A program made the position numbers and the translations under genes. A model generated the notes under the pieces. The model ran no database searches and was not told the origin of the DNA. It was given only the letters and a program-made list of their open reading frames with translations. From IMG/VR virus record IMGVR_UViG_3300042731_004146, positions 1-23,753 of that record: DNA of 23,753 bases; one strand, given 5' to 3'. This document shows positions 15,210 to 20,968 of this stretch, piece after piece (the stretch's first letter is position 1; each line of letters starts with the position of its first letter). The stretch comes from a virus.

Positions 15210-15241
15210 CACTGTTATTGCTCGTCAGCAGGCAAACAGTG
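15210..15241 (-). other. Second stem-loop with the same 9-base loop sequence
   Basis: CACTGTT (15210-15216) pairs with AACAGTG (15235-15241); inside, TGCT (15219-15222) pairs with AGCA (15227-15230) around a CGTC tetraloop. The apical part contains CTCGTCAGC (15221-15229), identical to the loop 9-mer of the terminator-like hairpin 64 bases away, while the outer stems are unrelated. It lies 9 nt past the queD stop, in the 3' untranslated region of queD or of the 13927 gene. Confidence 0.55.
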
Positions 15242-15249
15242 ACGCCTGG

Positions 15250-15699
15250 TTACCTTTGATAAATTGCTGAGTTAGCACCATGCTCTGCACACTCTGCTCG
15301 CACACAATAACAACGATTGTTGGTCATGTCACGAACCAGTTTGTCTGCAAAGTTAAATGCGTGTTCTGCGAACTTCTCTGCACCCACTCCATGTAGGATA
15401 ACGATTTCTGCTAGACCCTTTTCTTGAAGTTCCAGCAAATCCTCTAATTTAGGATCTGCCGCATCAACCACAACTTTGTGATCAAATGTATCTTCTAACC
15501 ACTGCTTGAGTGGTTTGAGTCCACCAAAGTCCACAGCCCAGTTTTTATTGTCTAGGTCATCACACCCAAAAGTGAACGTGAATGCTAAACTGTATCCATG
15601 CAACAAACTACAATGCGAATGATCTGCATGAGGTTGACGAAACACAGCACTTAATCCAATGTTGTGTCCGTAATGCTTAGTTGAGAAATACTGCCCCAT
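15250..15699 (-). CDS. QueD/6-pyruvoyltetrahydropterin synthase family protein
   Basis: 149 aa. The family core is clear: FRQPHADHSHCSLLHGYSLA supplies the metal-binding His residues and catalytic Cys; NWAVDFGGLKPLKQWLEDTF followed by DHK, and a C-terminal GVGAEKFAEH then CAEHGANSAIY complete the T-fold enzyme. The motif reads HGY where the classical enzyme has HGH; I recall this variant in a QueD-like group of bacteria and phages. QueD makes 6-carboxytetrahydropterin, the second step to preQ0/queuosine, used by some phages for 7-deazaguanine DNA modification. No queE, queC or folE is in the window. AGGAG precedes the ATG at 15699. Both a sigma70 promoter (15789-15816) and a perfect late core (15747-15754) lie upstream. 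Confidence 0.85.
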   Translation of the reverse strand: MGQYFSTKHYGHNIGLSAVFRQPHADHSHCSLLHGYSLAFTFTFGCDDLDNKNWAVDFGGLKPLKQWLEDTFDHKVVVDAADPKLEDLLELQEKGLAEIVILHGVGAEKFAEHAFNFADKLVRDMTNNRCYCVRAECAEHGANSAIYQR

Positions 15700-15746
15700 T
15701 TTAGTCTCCTATAAAGTATAATAGAAGGCCACCCTCAAGTGCGGAA

Positions 15747-15754
15747 TATTTATA
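15747..15754 (-). promoter_or_regulatory. Late promoter core TATAAATA for queD
   Basis: A perfect TATAAATA on the minus strand with predicted start near 15741 and a 42-nt leader. In longer RNA its TATAAA could pair with the TTTATA just before the AGGAG of queD. Confidence 0.7.
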
Positions 15755-15788
15755 GTGGGTCGACGCCTTGAATCCATCCACTGTGTAC

Positions 15789-15816
15789 AGTATACACTCT
15801 ATTTAGGCGTTGTCAA
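15789..15816 (-). promoter_or_regulatory. Sigma70-type promoter, TTGACA-16-TATACT
   Basis: On the minus strand TTGACA (15811-15816), a 16-base spacer and TATACT (15789-15794), in the gap between the nuclease stop (15824) and queD. The predicted start is near 15782. A GTGTA-CAGTA-TACAC inverted repeat (15783-15797) overlaps the -10 and could be an operator. Together with the late core, queD would be transcribed both early and late. Confidence 0.65.
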
Positions 15817-15823
15817 CCAAATT

Positions 15824-16324
15824 TTAGGATTTTTTAGATTCCATGAGCTCAACAGCATCATCGTAATCTGTTTGCGATACAGTCCCTTCGCGTAATAGCT
15901 TTTGTCTGTTCACCAGATGCTTTGCCTGTATCTCTGATTTGCTGCCGCCAAAATATGCCACAGCATGACCTTCCTCTACCATAATGTCGCTCACTGTGCA
16001 CCAGCGATCCTGTCTGTGGTAGTATACTTCAAAGTCTCCCAACACGCGGCCAAATTTACCTTTCATGTCTTCGCCTTTGCGATCTTCTTTGGTGATCAGT
16101 TTTATGTCACCATGCTCTAACAATTCTTTCAGTCTGGATTTGGCAGCTTCGCCAAAAAGATCTTCAACTTTGTCACTGGTGCGTGACTCGGGGCAGTCTA
16201 TGTTGATAATACGAACTCGTTCGTCTGTGATCCAGACACCAAAACCCAAATTGATGTCTACGTCCACAGTGTCGCCATCCACCACTTTTAGGATTTTGAC
16301 ATCGTATTTGTTATTGATATTCAC
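15824..16324 (-). CDS. Staphylococcal nuclease-like (SNase/TNase) protein
   Basis: 166 aa. The SNase OB-fold catalytic set is intact: VDGDTV (D18, equivalent to D21 of micrococcal nuclease), RIINIDCPESR (R38, D43, E46, equivalent to R35, D40, E43) and GKFGRVLG (R93, equivalent to R87). It would cut DNA and RNA in a calcium-dependent way. There is no signal peptide, so it is probably cytoplasmic, perhaps degrading host nucleic acid or processing DNA. The start is GTG at 16324 with AGGAGA 8 nt upstream, embedded in a strong stem-loop. The late promoter lies at 16353-16360. SleB-type lysis gene precedes it, 37 bp away. Confidence 0.88.
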   Translation of the reverse strand: MNINNKYDVKILKVVDGDTVDVDINLGFGVWITDERVRIINIDCPESRTSDKVEDLFGEAAKSRLKELLEHGDIKLITKEDRKGEDMKGKFGRVLGDFEVYYHRQDRWCTVSDIMVEEGHAVAYFGGSKSEIQAKHLVNRQKLLREGTVSQTDYDDAVELMESKKS

Positions 16325-16352
16325 TGTTACTATCTCCTGTGTGTAGTAACAG
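16322..16352 (-). promoter_or_regulatory. 9-bp leader hairpin with the Shine-Dalgarno in its loop, at the SNase start
   Basis: On the minus strand CTGTTACTA (16344-16352) pairs perfectly with TAGTAACAG (16324-16332); the 11-nt loop CACACAGGAGA contains the Shine-Dalgarno and the stem ends on the G of the GTG start codon. The late promoter start predicted at 16347 falls inside the 5' arm, so late mRNA would lack most of the stem. Confidence 0.65.
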
Positions 16353-16360
16353 TATTTATC
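16353..16360 (-). promoter_or_regulatory. Late promoter core GATAAATA for the SNase gene
   Basis: GATAAATA followed by C on the minus strand, placed immediately upstream of, and starting transcription within, the leader hairpin. Leader from the predicted start is about 23 nt. Confidence 0.7.
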
Positions 16361-16361
16361 A

Positions 16362-17033
16362 CTAGTAACTGGCTTTCATGAACCTGTGGTCGCCCACAGC
16401 CACAGTGTATTCAAAATGATTTTTCCAGTAGGGATCTGCCAGATCAGGGTTGTAATAAAAAGTGGCACCCTGAGTGTTGTCCTCTAACACGCCCAACATG
16501 GCCTGCATGGCCACCTCCTGGCTCTCTGCCCAGGCTTGAACGTTTTTCACAATGGGCTCTCCTTCCACAGTGGTCAGCTGAATACGGTCGCTGAGACCGT
16601 CACAGTACCAACTGAACTGACATTGGTTGCGCACTGGCACCAACCTGTTGTGATGTTCTTTCCACCACTTGGAGTATTTTGTCTGGTACACCACCTTGCA
16701 GATGGTGTCTGGAAAGCGACTGCTGTGCACACGATTCAGTGTTACCCATGCCACAGCAAGTTTGCCTTCACGACTCTCGCCACGTGCTTCATGGTAAATG
16801 TTTTTAGCCAAACACTGGAGCTCATCTTCGTCCACGTCAGGTTCTGAAGCTTTAACTGGTTCTGGTTCTGATATACGCAAAGCCACTGTGGCTGGCACAT
16901 TTTCTACCACAATGTAGTCCACAGTAAATGCAGGGCGGGGTTCTGGCTTGGAATTTACGATTGATAAAAAGACTGCTGTACACAAAACTGACAGCAATAT
17001 AAAAAACAGACTATACCTAACATGTATACCCAT
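16362..17033 (-). CDS. SleB-type cell wall hydrolase with N-terminal membrane anchor
   Basis: 223 aa. An N-terminal hydrophobic segment (YSLFFILLSVLCTAVFLSIV, residues ~7-26) acts as signal anchor, followed by a Pro/Glu-rich linker to ~70 and a SleB/Hydrolase_2 domain: LAKNIYHEARGESREGKLAV with the catalytic Glu82, AWVTLNRVHSSRFPDTIC followed by KVVY, and CQFSWYCDG. The C-terminal TFYYNPDLADPYWKNHF is also typical. These enzymes cleave peptidoglycan glycan strands; this is the likely endolysin or virion wall hydrolase, with the anchor suggesting holin-independent export. GGGAGGAG 7 nt upstream of the ATG at 17033 is the strongest ribosome-binding site seen here. A late core lies at 17138-17145 in the upstream gene. 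Confidence 0.88.
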   Translation of the reverse strand: MGIHVRYSLFFILLSVLCTAVFLSIVNSKPEPRPAFTVDYIVVENVPATVALRISEPEPVKASEPDVDEDELQCLAKNIYHEARGESREGKLAVAWVTLNRVHSSRFPDTICKVVYQTKYSKWWKEHHNRLVPVRNQCQFSWYCDGLSDRIQLTTVEGEPIVKNVQAWAESQEVAMQAMLGVLEDNTQGATFYYNPDLADPYWKNHFEYTVAVGDHRFMKASY

Positions 17034-17051
17034 TGCAATGCTCCTCCCGGT

Positions 17052-17339
17052 TTATGCAAGTTTGATACTGGATGTGGTCTCTGTGTATGCTTTTGCTATG
17101 TCTTCTTCTGTGAGTGCTATTGCAATAACTGCACTTTTATTTATGTCCACAGTATCGCTTCTGCTGGTCATCATCCAGGGAACAATGCCCATGCCCTGCC
17201 CATCGCTGGCAATGGTACTGGGTCTCTTTACTGTGATGCTGGTCTCGTTGTATCTGATGAATCCTGCCAACACTTCTTCTCCTGTCAGCAATTTCAGTGT
17301 TACAACATCGTTTTCTGCAATGGGTTTTTGAATTAACAT
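17052..17339 (-). CDS. Small beta-rich conserved phage protein (Sm-like style)
   Basis: 95 aa from the ATG at 17339 (MLIQKPIAENDVVTLKLLTG). This start is fixed by AGAGGAA upstream and a perfect sigma70 promoter whose predicted start (~17357) lies between the two candidate starts. The pattern DVVTLKLLTGEEVLAGFIRY, then SITVKRPSTI, then GMGIVPWMM and INKSAVIAIALTEEDIA is that of a small beta-barrel (Sm/LSm-like) domain and resembles a conserved protein of marine T4-like phages. If it is Sm-like it could bind RNA; that is inference only. The sleB-like gene starts 18 nt downstream. Confidence 0.72.
   Translation of the reverse strand: MLIQKPIAENDVVTLKLLTGEEVLAGFIRYNETSITVKRPSTIASDGQGMGIVPWMMTSRSDTVDINKSAVIAIALTEEDIAKAYTETTSSIKLA
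17138..17145 (-). promoter_or_regulatory. Late promoter core CATAAATA inside the small Sm-like gene
   Basis: CATAAATA on the minus strand within the upstream coding region. The predicted start is near 17132, about 99 nt before the hydrolase ATG at 17033. It would let the lysis gene be expressed late, independently of the upstream early promoter. Confidence 0.5.
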
Positions 17340-17363
17340 GTGATTCCTCTCAGTTATGTGTAT

Positions 17364-17392
17364 ATTATACTTGTGATTCAGGGCTGTGTCAA
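17364..17392 (-). promoter_or_regulatory. Perfect sigma70 promoter, TTGACA-17-TATAAT
   Basis: On the minus strand TTGACA (17387-17392), exactly 17 bases, TATAAT (17364-17369): a full consensus match. The predicted start is near 17357, with an 18-nt leader carrying AGAGGAA before the ATG at 17339. Confidence 0.85.
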
Positions 17393-17588
17393 CACGTTTT
17401 TTGAGGTTTTGGGGCAAAATCCACTATTTCTGGGCAGTTTTCCACAGGGTCAGTTAAATAACATTGTGGACAGTAACATGTTCGGTTCGACAAGTAATAG
17501 TAATTGCGTCCCTCTTAGAATACGCTAGATAGTGGAAGGAAACTTCAGACTAAAGACTGTCCCACTACTATAAAATAGGCGCCTTATT
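17393..17588. other. Gene-free interval with several potential RNA stems (possible ncRNA)
   Basis: No supported gene in these 196 bases. Complementary segments: CCACTAT (17421-17427) with ATAGTGG (17529-17535); the same ATAGTGG with CCACTA (17562-17567); CCACA (17442-17446) with TGTGG (17465-17469); GCGT (17506-17509) with ACGC (17522-17525); and a GAAG-GAAA-CTTC tetraloop hairpin (17535-17546). An AT-rich inverted repeat with a GGCGCC centre follows at 17570-17592. It could be the 3' untranslated region of the glycosyltransferase gene or an independent small RNA; the strand is undecided. Confidence 0.35.
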
Positions 17589-17592
17589 TTAT
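17570..17592 (-). terminator. AT-rich inverted repeat at the glycosyltransferase stop codon
   Basis: ATAAAATA (17570-17577) and TATTTTAT (17585-17592) flank GGCGCCT, with GGC/GCC extending the symmetry. On the minus strand it overlaps the stop codon of the 17589 gene and its 3' arm ends TATTTTAT, terminator-like but without a long U-tract. It could serve either strand. Confidence 0.4.
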
Positions 17593-18323
17593 AACACCAA
17601 TGTCTGGTTATCTGATTCGGATAGCCGTTTCATCGCTGCAAGTCTCCCTGTAGTATCACGACTACCATGAAAATGGGCAACGGCTGCTTCTGACAAATCA
17701 ATCTGGTTAAAACGTTGATTTGCTGGATGATTTGTAGGATATTGCAACAACTGAAATGCTTTTCTGGGGTCGTAATATTTTTGAGGATCAGTATCCTGAT
17801 GATACATCATGGCATTGTATATTACCTGCTCACTGTCCCAGCGATCTGGATTCCAGTTATCCAGCATTTCAAAACCCAAGTCCCACACTGACTGATCCAT
17901 GTTTTTGGGGTAGTATCTGATACCGCAGTTGAAAAAGAAATCAAAAGACACCCCATAGTGTTGATCCACTGTACGCGGTGGGTCAGTCAGATTGAACATG
18001 CTGAACAGGTTATGTTCTCCGAAAAACTTCACAGGCTTCATGAACAGCACGTCCAGGTCACAATATAATATATCATGGCCCTGTTTCCACAATTCATGTA
18101 TTTCCTGAAAATGGATGCGGAAAACTTCACGTATATTTTCTGCTTCGCCGCGGTGAACAATCACCTCATCAAGGTCCTGCAGATGCCTTTGCGCACTGGC
18201 AGTCATCAACAGTTCCATCTGATCATATCCTGAAACCATTTGATCAGAATTGTGACTGCGATCGTTGTACCACTTGGTGTGATCGATCACTGTATAATTT
18301 TTACTCACTAACAGATTAGACAT
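17589..18323 (-). CDS. DXD-type glycosyltransferase-like protein
   Basis: 244 aa from the ATG at 18323 (MSNLLVSKNYTVIDHTKWYN), which overlaps the sulfotransferase stop as ATGTCTAA; an upstream in-frame TTG is a poorer choice. ILYCDLDVLFMKPVKFF (Asp89, Asp91) is the D-x-D metal and nucleotide-sugar site of GT-A glycosyltransferases; preceding helices (FRIHFQEIHELWKQGHD) and the later FFNCGIRYYPKN and AVAHFHGSRD segments fit that fold. It should transfer a sugar from a nucleotide donor; the acceptor is unknown. It is the last gene of the minus-strand run that contains the sulfotransferase and methyltransferase, so the three may decorate one glycan. Confidence 0.75.
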   Translation of the reverse strand: MSNLLVSKNYTVIDHTKWYNDRSHNSDQMVSGYDQMELLMTASAQRHLQDLDEVIVHRGEAENIREVFRIHFQEIHELWKQGHDILYCDLDVLFMKPVKFFGEHNLFSMFNLTDPPRTVDQHYGVSFDFFFNCGIRYYPKNMDQSVWDLGFEMLDNWNPDRWDSEQVIYNAMMYHQDTDPQKYYDPRKAFQLLQYPTNHPANQRFNQIDLSEAAVAHFHGSRDTTGRLAAMKRLSESDNQTLVL

Positions 18324-18996
18324 AGTAGTAGGGCCTGGTTTTGATATAAGCAATCAATTCATAATCCTGTCTGCGGAACTCCTTTTCAAACCACACACGA
18401 TTTGACGGGCTTATGGAATAAGTTTGTGGCCGGCTAAACAGTTGACGACTTCGTTTTCTAAAAGGATCCTGCGGTAGTTGTACATCGTATATTTCTTTCA
18501 TCACCTGGTCCAGGTTGTTGATGTGAAATACCAAACGTATGTTGTGTTCTGCTTTCTGGAAATTTTGCAAATTTCCCAACCAAGTGGTCATGCTGGCTGT
18601 AAGCTCAAACAATCCAGGTTGGGCGCCTTCTGTTTTTCCGCCTTCCCGCACATAGGTGAGATATTCGTCTGGAGTTTTGCACTTTGAAAATATTTCTTTT
18701 TCCAGTGGCGTGTAATCCTTGTATCCAAATCCCTCGATATCCTTGTATTCTGTTTTGCTGAGTTCTCTGCGTTCTGGCATTGTGATACGCTCCCAGAATC
18801 CACTGCAAAATCTTTCCCAGGGATGGCGTATAATAAAACATGCATTTTTCATATTATGCAGTCTTTGACTATGACCGCCACTGGGTAAATTAAATTTAGG
18901 CTGAGACTTATCGGCGGAGTTATGCTCTTTTTGTGCATATTTCATTGCAGTGCCGCCAGTTTTGGGAATGTGTAGATAATTATGAACCTGGCGCAT
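18316..18996 (-). CDS. Sulfotransferase family protein
   Basis: 226 aa. The N-terminal YLHIPKTGGTAMKYA (residues ~8-21) is the 5'-phosphosulfate-binding loop for PAPS, with K12-T13-G14-G15-T16. FIIRHPWERFCSGFWER (~54-70) is the 3'-phosphate-binding motif with R57 and S65. Length and layout fit carbohydrate-type sulfotransferases. It would transfer sulfate from PAPS to a glycan or small molecule. The gene starts 1 nt after the methyltransferase stop, with AAAAGG as ribosome-binding site inside the upstream gene, and overlaps the next gene by 8 bp. No PAPS synthesis gene is present, so host PAPS is needed. Confidence 0.85.
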   Translation of the reverse strand: MRQVHNYLHIPKTGGTAMKYAQKEHNSADKSQPKFNLPSGGHSQRLHNMKNACFIIRHPWERFCSGFWERITMPERRELSKTEYKDIEGFGYKDYTPLEKEIFSKCKTPDEYLTYVREGGKTEGAQPGLFELTASMTTWLGNLQNFQKAEHNIRLVFHINNLDQVMKEIYDVQLPQDPFRKRSRQLFSRPQTYSISPSNRVWFEKEFRRQDYELIAYIKTRPYYYV

Positions 18997-18997
18997 G

Positions 18998-19570
18998 CTA
19001 TGCCTTTTTAATAAGCCATTGACTCTGACCGGATTGATAAATTTTTAAATCTAGATTGTGCTCCTGCACAAATTCGCCAACTGCTTCTACTACACCATAC
19101 TCGAAGCCTTTGCCAGTTTTGCCTGCACCATAATCGTCGCCACACAAATACCCACCTGCTTTAACTTTGGGCCACCAAGATTTAATATCTTGCACTACAC
19201 CAGCGTATGTGTGATCACCGTCAATATACACCATGTCCAGAGAGTTATCAGCAAATTGCGTGGCGCCGCCCACACTTTTATCTCTAATCAGTTTGCCGCC
19301 CAGGGCCTGTAGTCTGGCGGACACTCTGCCTGCCAACTGATCTAAACTGTCCTGTGTGCCATACTCGCTGCCCGGTGCACTTACCATTCCAGGAAACAGT
19401 GCATAAGGATCCACTGCAAAAAACTGTTCCGGTTTTAAAATTTCCATCATGATGACCGAGAAGTCTCCACGCCAGGTTCCCACTTCTACGGCAGCAGTAA
19501 TGCTTGGTGATTCTTGTTTTATGTCTCTGAGCATTTGACGTCTGTCACTGCTGATTTCGGTGATCTGCAC
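18998..19570 (-). CDS. Class I SAM-dependent methyltransferase (Methyltransf_24-like)
   Basis: 190 aa. AAVEVGTWRGDFSVIMMEIL (~26-45) contains the glycine-rich SAM-binding motif I with the acidic residue (E29). FFAVDPY is motif post-I, and LDMVYIDGDHTYAGVVQDIK is the motif typical of this group, followed by KAGGYLCGDDY. It probably methylates a sugar or small molecule and is often found in glycan clusters. The start is GTG at 19570 with GGGAG 8 nt upstream, behind a late promoter core (19596-19603). It begins the methyltransferase-sulfotransferase-glycosyltransferase run. Confidence 0.85.
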   Translation of the reverse strand: MQITEISSDRRQMLRDIKQESPSITAAVEVGTWRGDFSVIMMEILKPEQFFAVDPYALFPGMVSAPGSEYGTQDSLDQLAGRVSARLQALGGKLIRDKSVGGATQFADNSLDMVYIDGDHTYAGVVQDIKSWWPKVKAGGYLCGDDYGAGKTGKGFEYGVVEAVGEFVQEHNLDLKIYQSGQSQWLIKKA

Positions 19571-19595
19571 AGTTGTATCTCCCTCGCAATAGCGA

Positions 19596-19603
19596 TATTT
19601 ATG
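19596..19603 (-). promoter_or_regulatory. Late promoter core CATAAATA for the methyltransferase run
   Basis: CATAAATA on the minus strand, directly after the upstream gene's stop (19604). The predicted start is near 19590. In read-through RNA a TCGC-TATT-GCGA hairpin abuts the GGGAG; its 5' arm lies before the late start. Confidence 0.6.
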
Positions 19604-20968
19604 CTATTTCAAGGTCTTGTCCTGGAAACACTGGTGGTGCACCATGTACCGTTTTATGGCTTCCTCCACGGTGTCGCGGTAACCTGTGTCCAGCATAACC
19701 TGTCTGTTATACTCAAGTATGTCAATGTGTTGTTGCTTTAGCTCATACAACTTTCTAGGACCCAAGTTCAGCAGACGTTTCACCTCAGCCAAATACATTA
19801 CCCACCTTTTCAGATCAACACCAGCTGAATCATAATCATAATTGATAAACGGTGCCAGTTTGAGACCATAGTGTTCCTGTAAATCTCGTGGCATGCCGGC
19901 ATAACCAAAAGGTAAAATAAAGTGTCCTTTGATCACTGGCTCCCAGGTTTTTTCTGTGATGCCAGAAACCTGCTGTTCATGATATGTCAGAGTTTCAACA
20001 TATATGCTCACTGTACTGTTTTCGTAATATGCATTGTGCGCAGGTGTCCAACCCAGAGATCCTACGCCCTTGATGTGCTCATGCACTCGTTGATTCAGTG
20101 TGTCGCCCTGCCCCACCAACATTGCCCCAGAACTGGAGTCTCCCAGATATCCTGGATAATGCCTTAACAAATTCACTAGTTGTGTGCGCAGATAATCTCT
20201 CACTTCTGCTCCGTCACCACCAATGATGTTTTCTTCCAGCTGGTAGCCAGTATATTCTGATCGGGTACCCTGTGTGTTTCTGGTTCTGGTGAGTGACACA
20301 TATCCACGCATTATGTAATCAGGATTACTTAGTGGTCGTTCGTCCAGTGGTGATTGAGACGCCCTTATGTCATTGAGGCTGTACATGGTTTTGTCCCAGT
20401 AACTTTTTTTAGTTTCTGAATCATATGCCATGCTGGGATACCAATGATTAGCAAAATCTTCCTGTCCGCTCTCAAACACACAATCAGGTTGGTACTTGTA
20501 AAATAACAATTGTCTGTTCCACAAAAAATCAGTAAAATAAATTTGTGAATCTTGTGGAGCATTGTGAAACAGCATGTTTGTAACCAGCATCATAACATGC
20601 ACATTATGCCCGAATACCTTTTTTAAAAAATTGATTTCTTTAAGGGCCAAATTGCGATCAGACACACCTTCAGCAATGTGCTGCAAATGCCGGCAATCCA
20701 CAAACAATTTTGCATTGGGGAAATGGTTCTTGAACTCTCTTGTTTCAGGCAAGCAAGAAGCTGGGTTTGATAGTTGTTCAGGCCCAATACGAGATATAAA
20801 TGCCACAAGTTCTGCTTGGTGAGGGTCTCTGGTAAAATCGAAAATCTCATTACTGAATGGCACCAAAACATCCAACCCGTTGCACAAAGTAAACCTATCG
20901 CTGTTGTATTTTTCCAGGTCAAGCGGCGGCGAGTTAAAAACTTTGATCGTATTACTTGCGAAGGGCAT
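19604..20968 (-). CDS. Glycosyltransferase-like protein, tandem paralogue 2
   Basis: 454 aa from the ATG at 20968 (MPFASNTIKVFNSPPLDLEK). This start has GGAGG 6 nt upstream within the end of the neighbouring gene; an in-frame codon at 21010 is less likely. Shared with its neighbour: LFVDCRHLQHIAEGVSD, YFTDFLWNRQLLFY, NHWYPSMA, TRNTQGTRSEYTGYQLEEN, GSLGWTPAHNAYYENSTVSI and ITEKTWEPVIKGHFILPFG. The last resembles the donor-site region (T-E-K, then a G-H-F/P turn) of GT10-like and GT-B transferases. No membrane segment. It overlaps its paralogue by 17 bp, consistent with tandem duplication and translational coupling. The donor, acceptor and exact family are unknown. Confidence 0.6.
   Translation of the reverse strand: MPFASNTIKVFNSPPLDLEKYNSDRFTLCNGLDVLVPFSNEIFDFTRDPHQAELVAFISRIGPEQLSNPASCLPETREFKNHFPNAKLFVDCRHLQHIAEGVSDRNLALKEINFLKKVFGHNVHVMMLVTNMLFHNAPQDSQIYFTDFLWNRQLLFYKYQPDCVFESGQEDFANHWYPSMAYDSETKKSYWDKTMYSLNDIRASQSPLDERPLSNPDYIMRGYVSLTRTRNTQGTRSEYTGYQLEENIIGGDGAEVRDYLRTQLVNLLRHYPGYLGDSSSGAMLVGQGDTLNQRVHEHIKGVGSLGWTPAHNAYYENSTVSIYVETLTYHEQQVSGITEKTWEPVIKGHFILPFGYAGMPRDLQEHYGLKLAPFINYDYDSAGVDLKRWVMYLAEVKRLLNLGPRKLYELKQQHIDILEYNRQVMLDTGYRDTVEEAIKRYMVHHQCFQDKTLK

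Noticed and set aside
15157-15229. CTGACGAG on the minus strand, like the CUGANGA core of a hammerhead ribozyme (two copies)
   Set aside because: No GAAA(C) segment and no three-way stem arrangement follow either copy, so the ribozyme core cannot be built.
17481-17500. GGTTCGACA resembling a tRNA T-loop
   Set aside because: The flanking bases do not form a T-stem and no acceptor, D or anticodon stem can be drawn on either strand.
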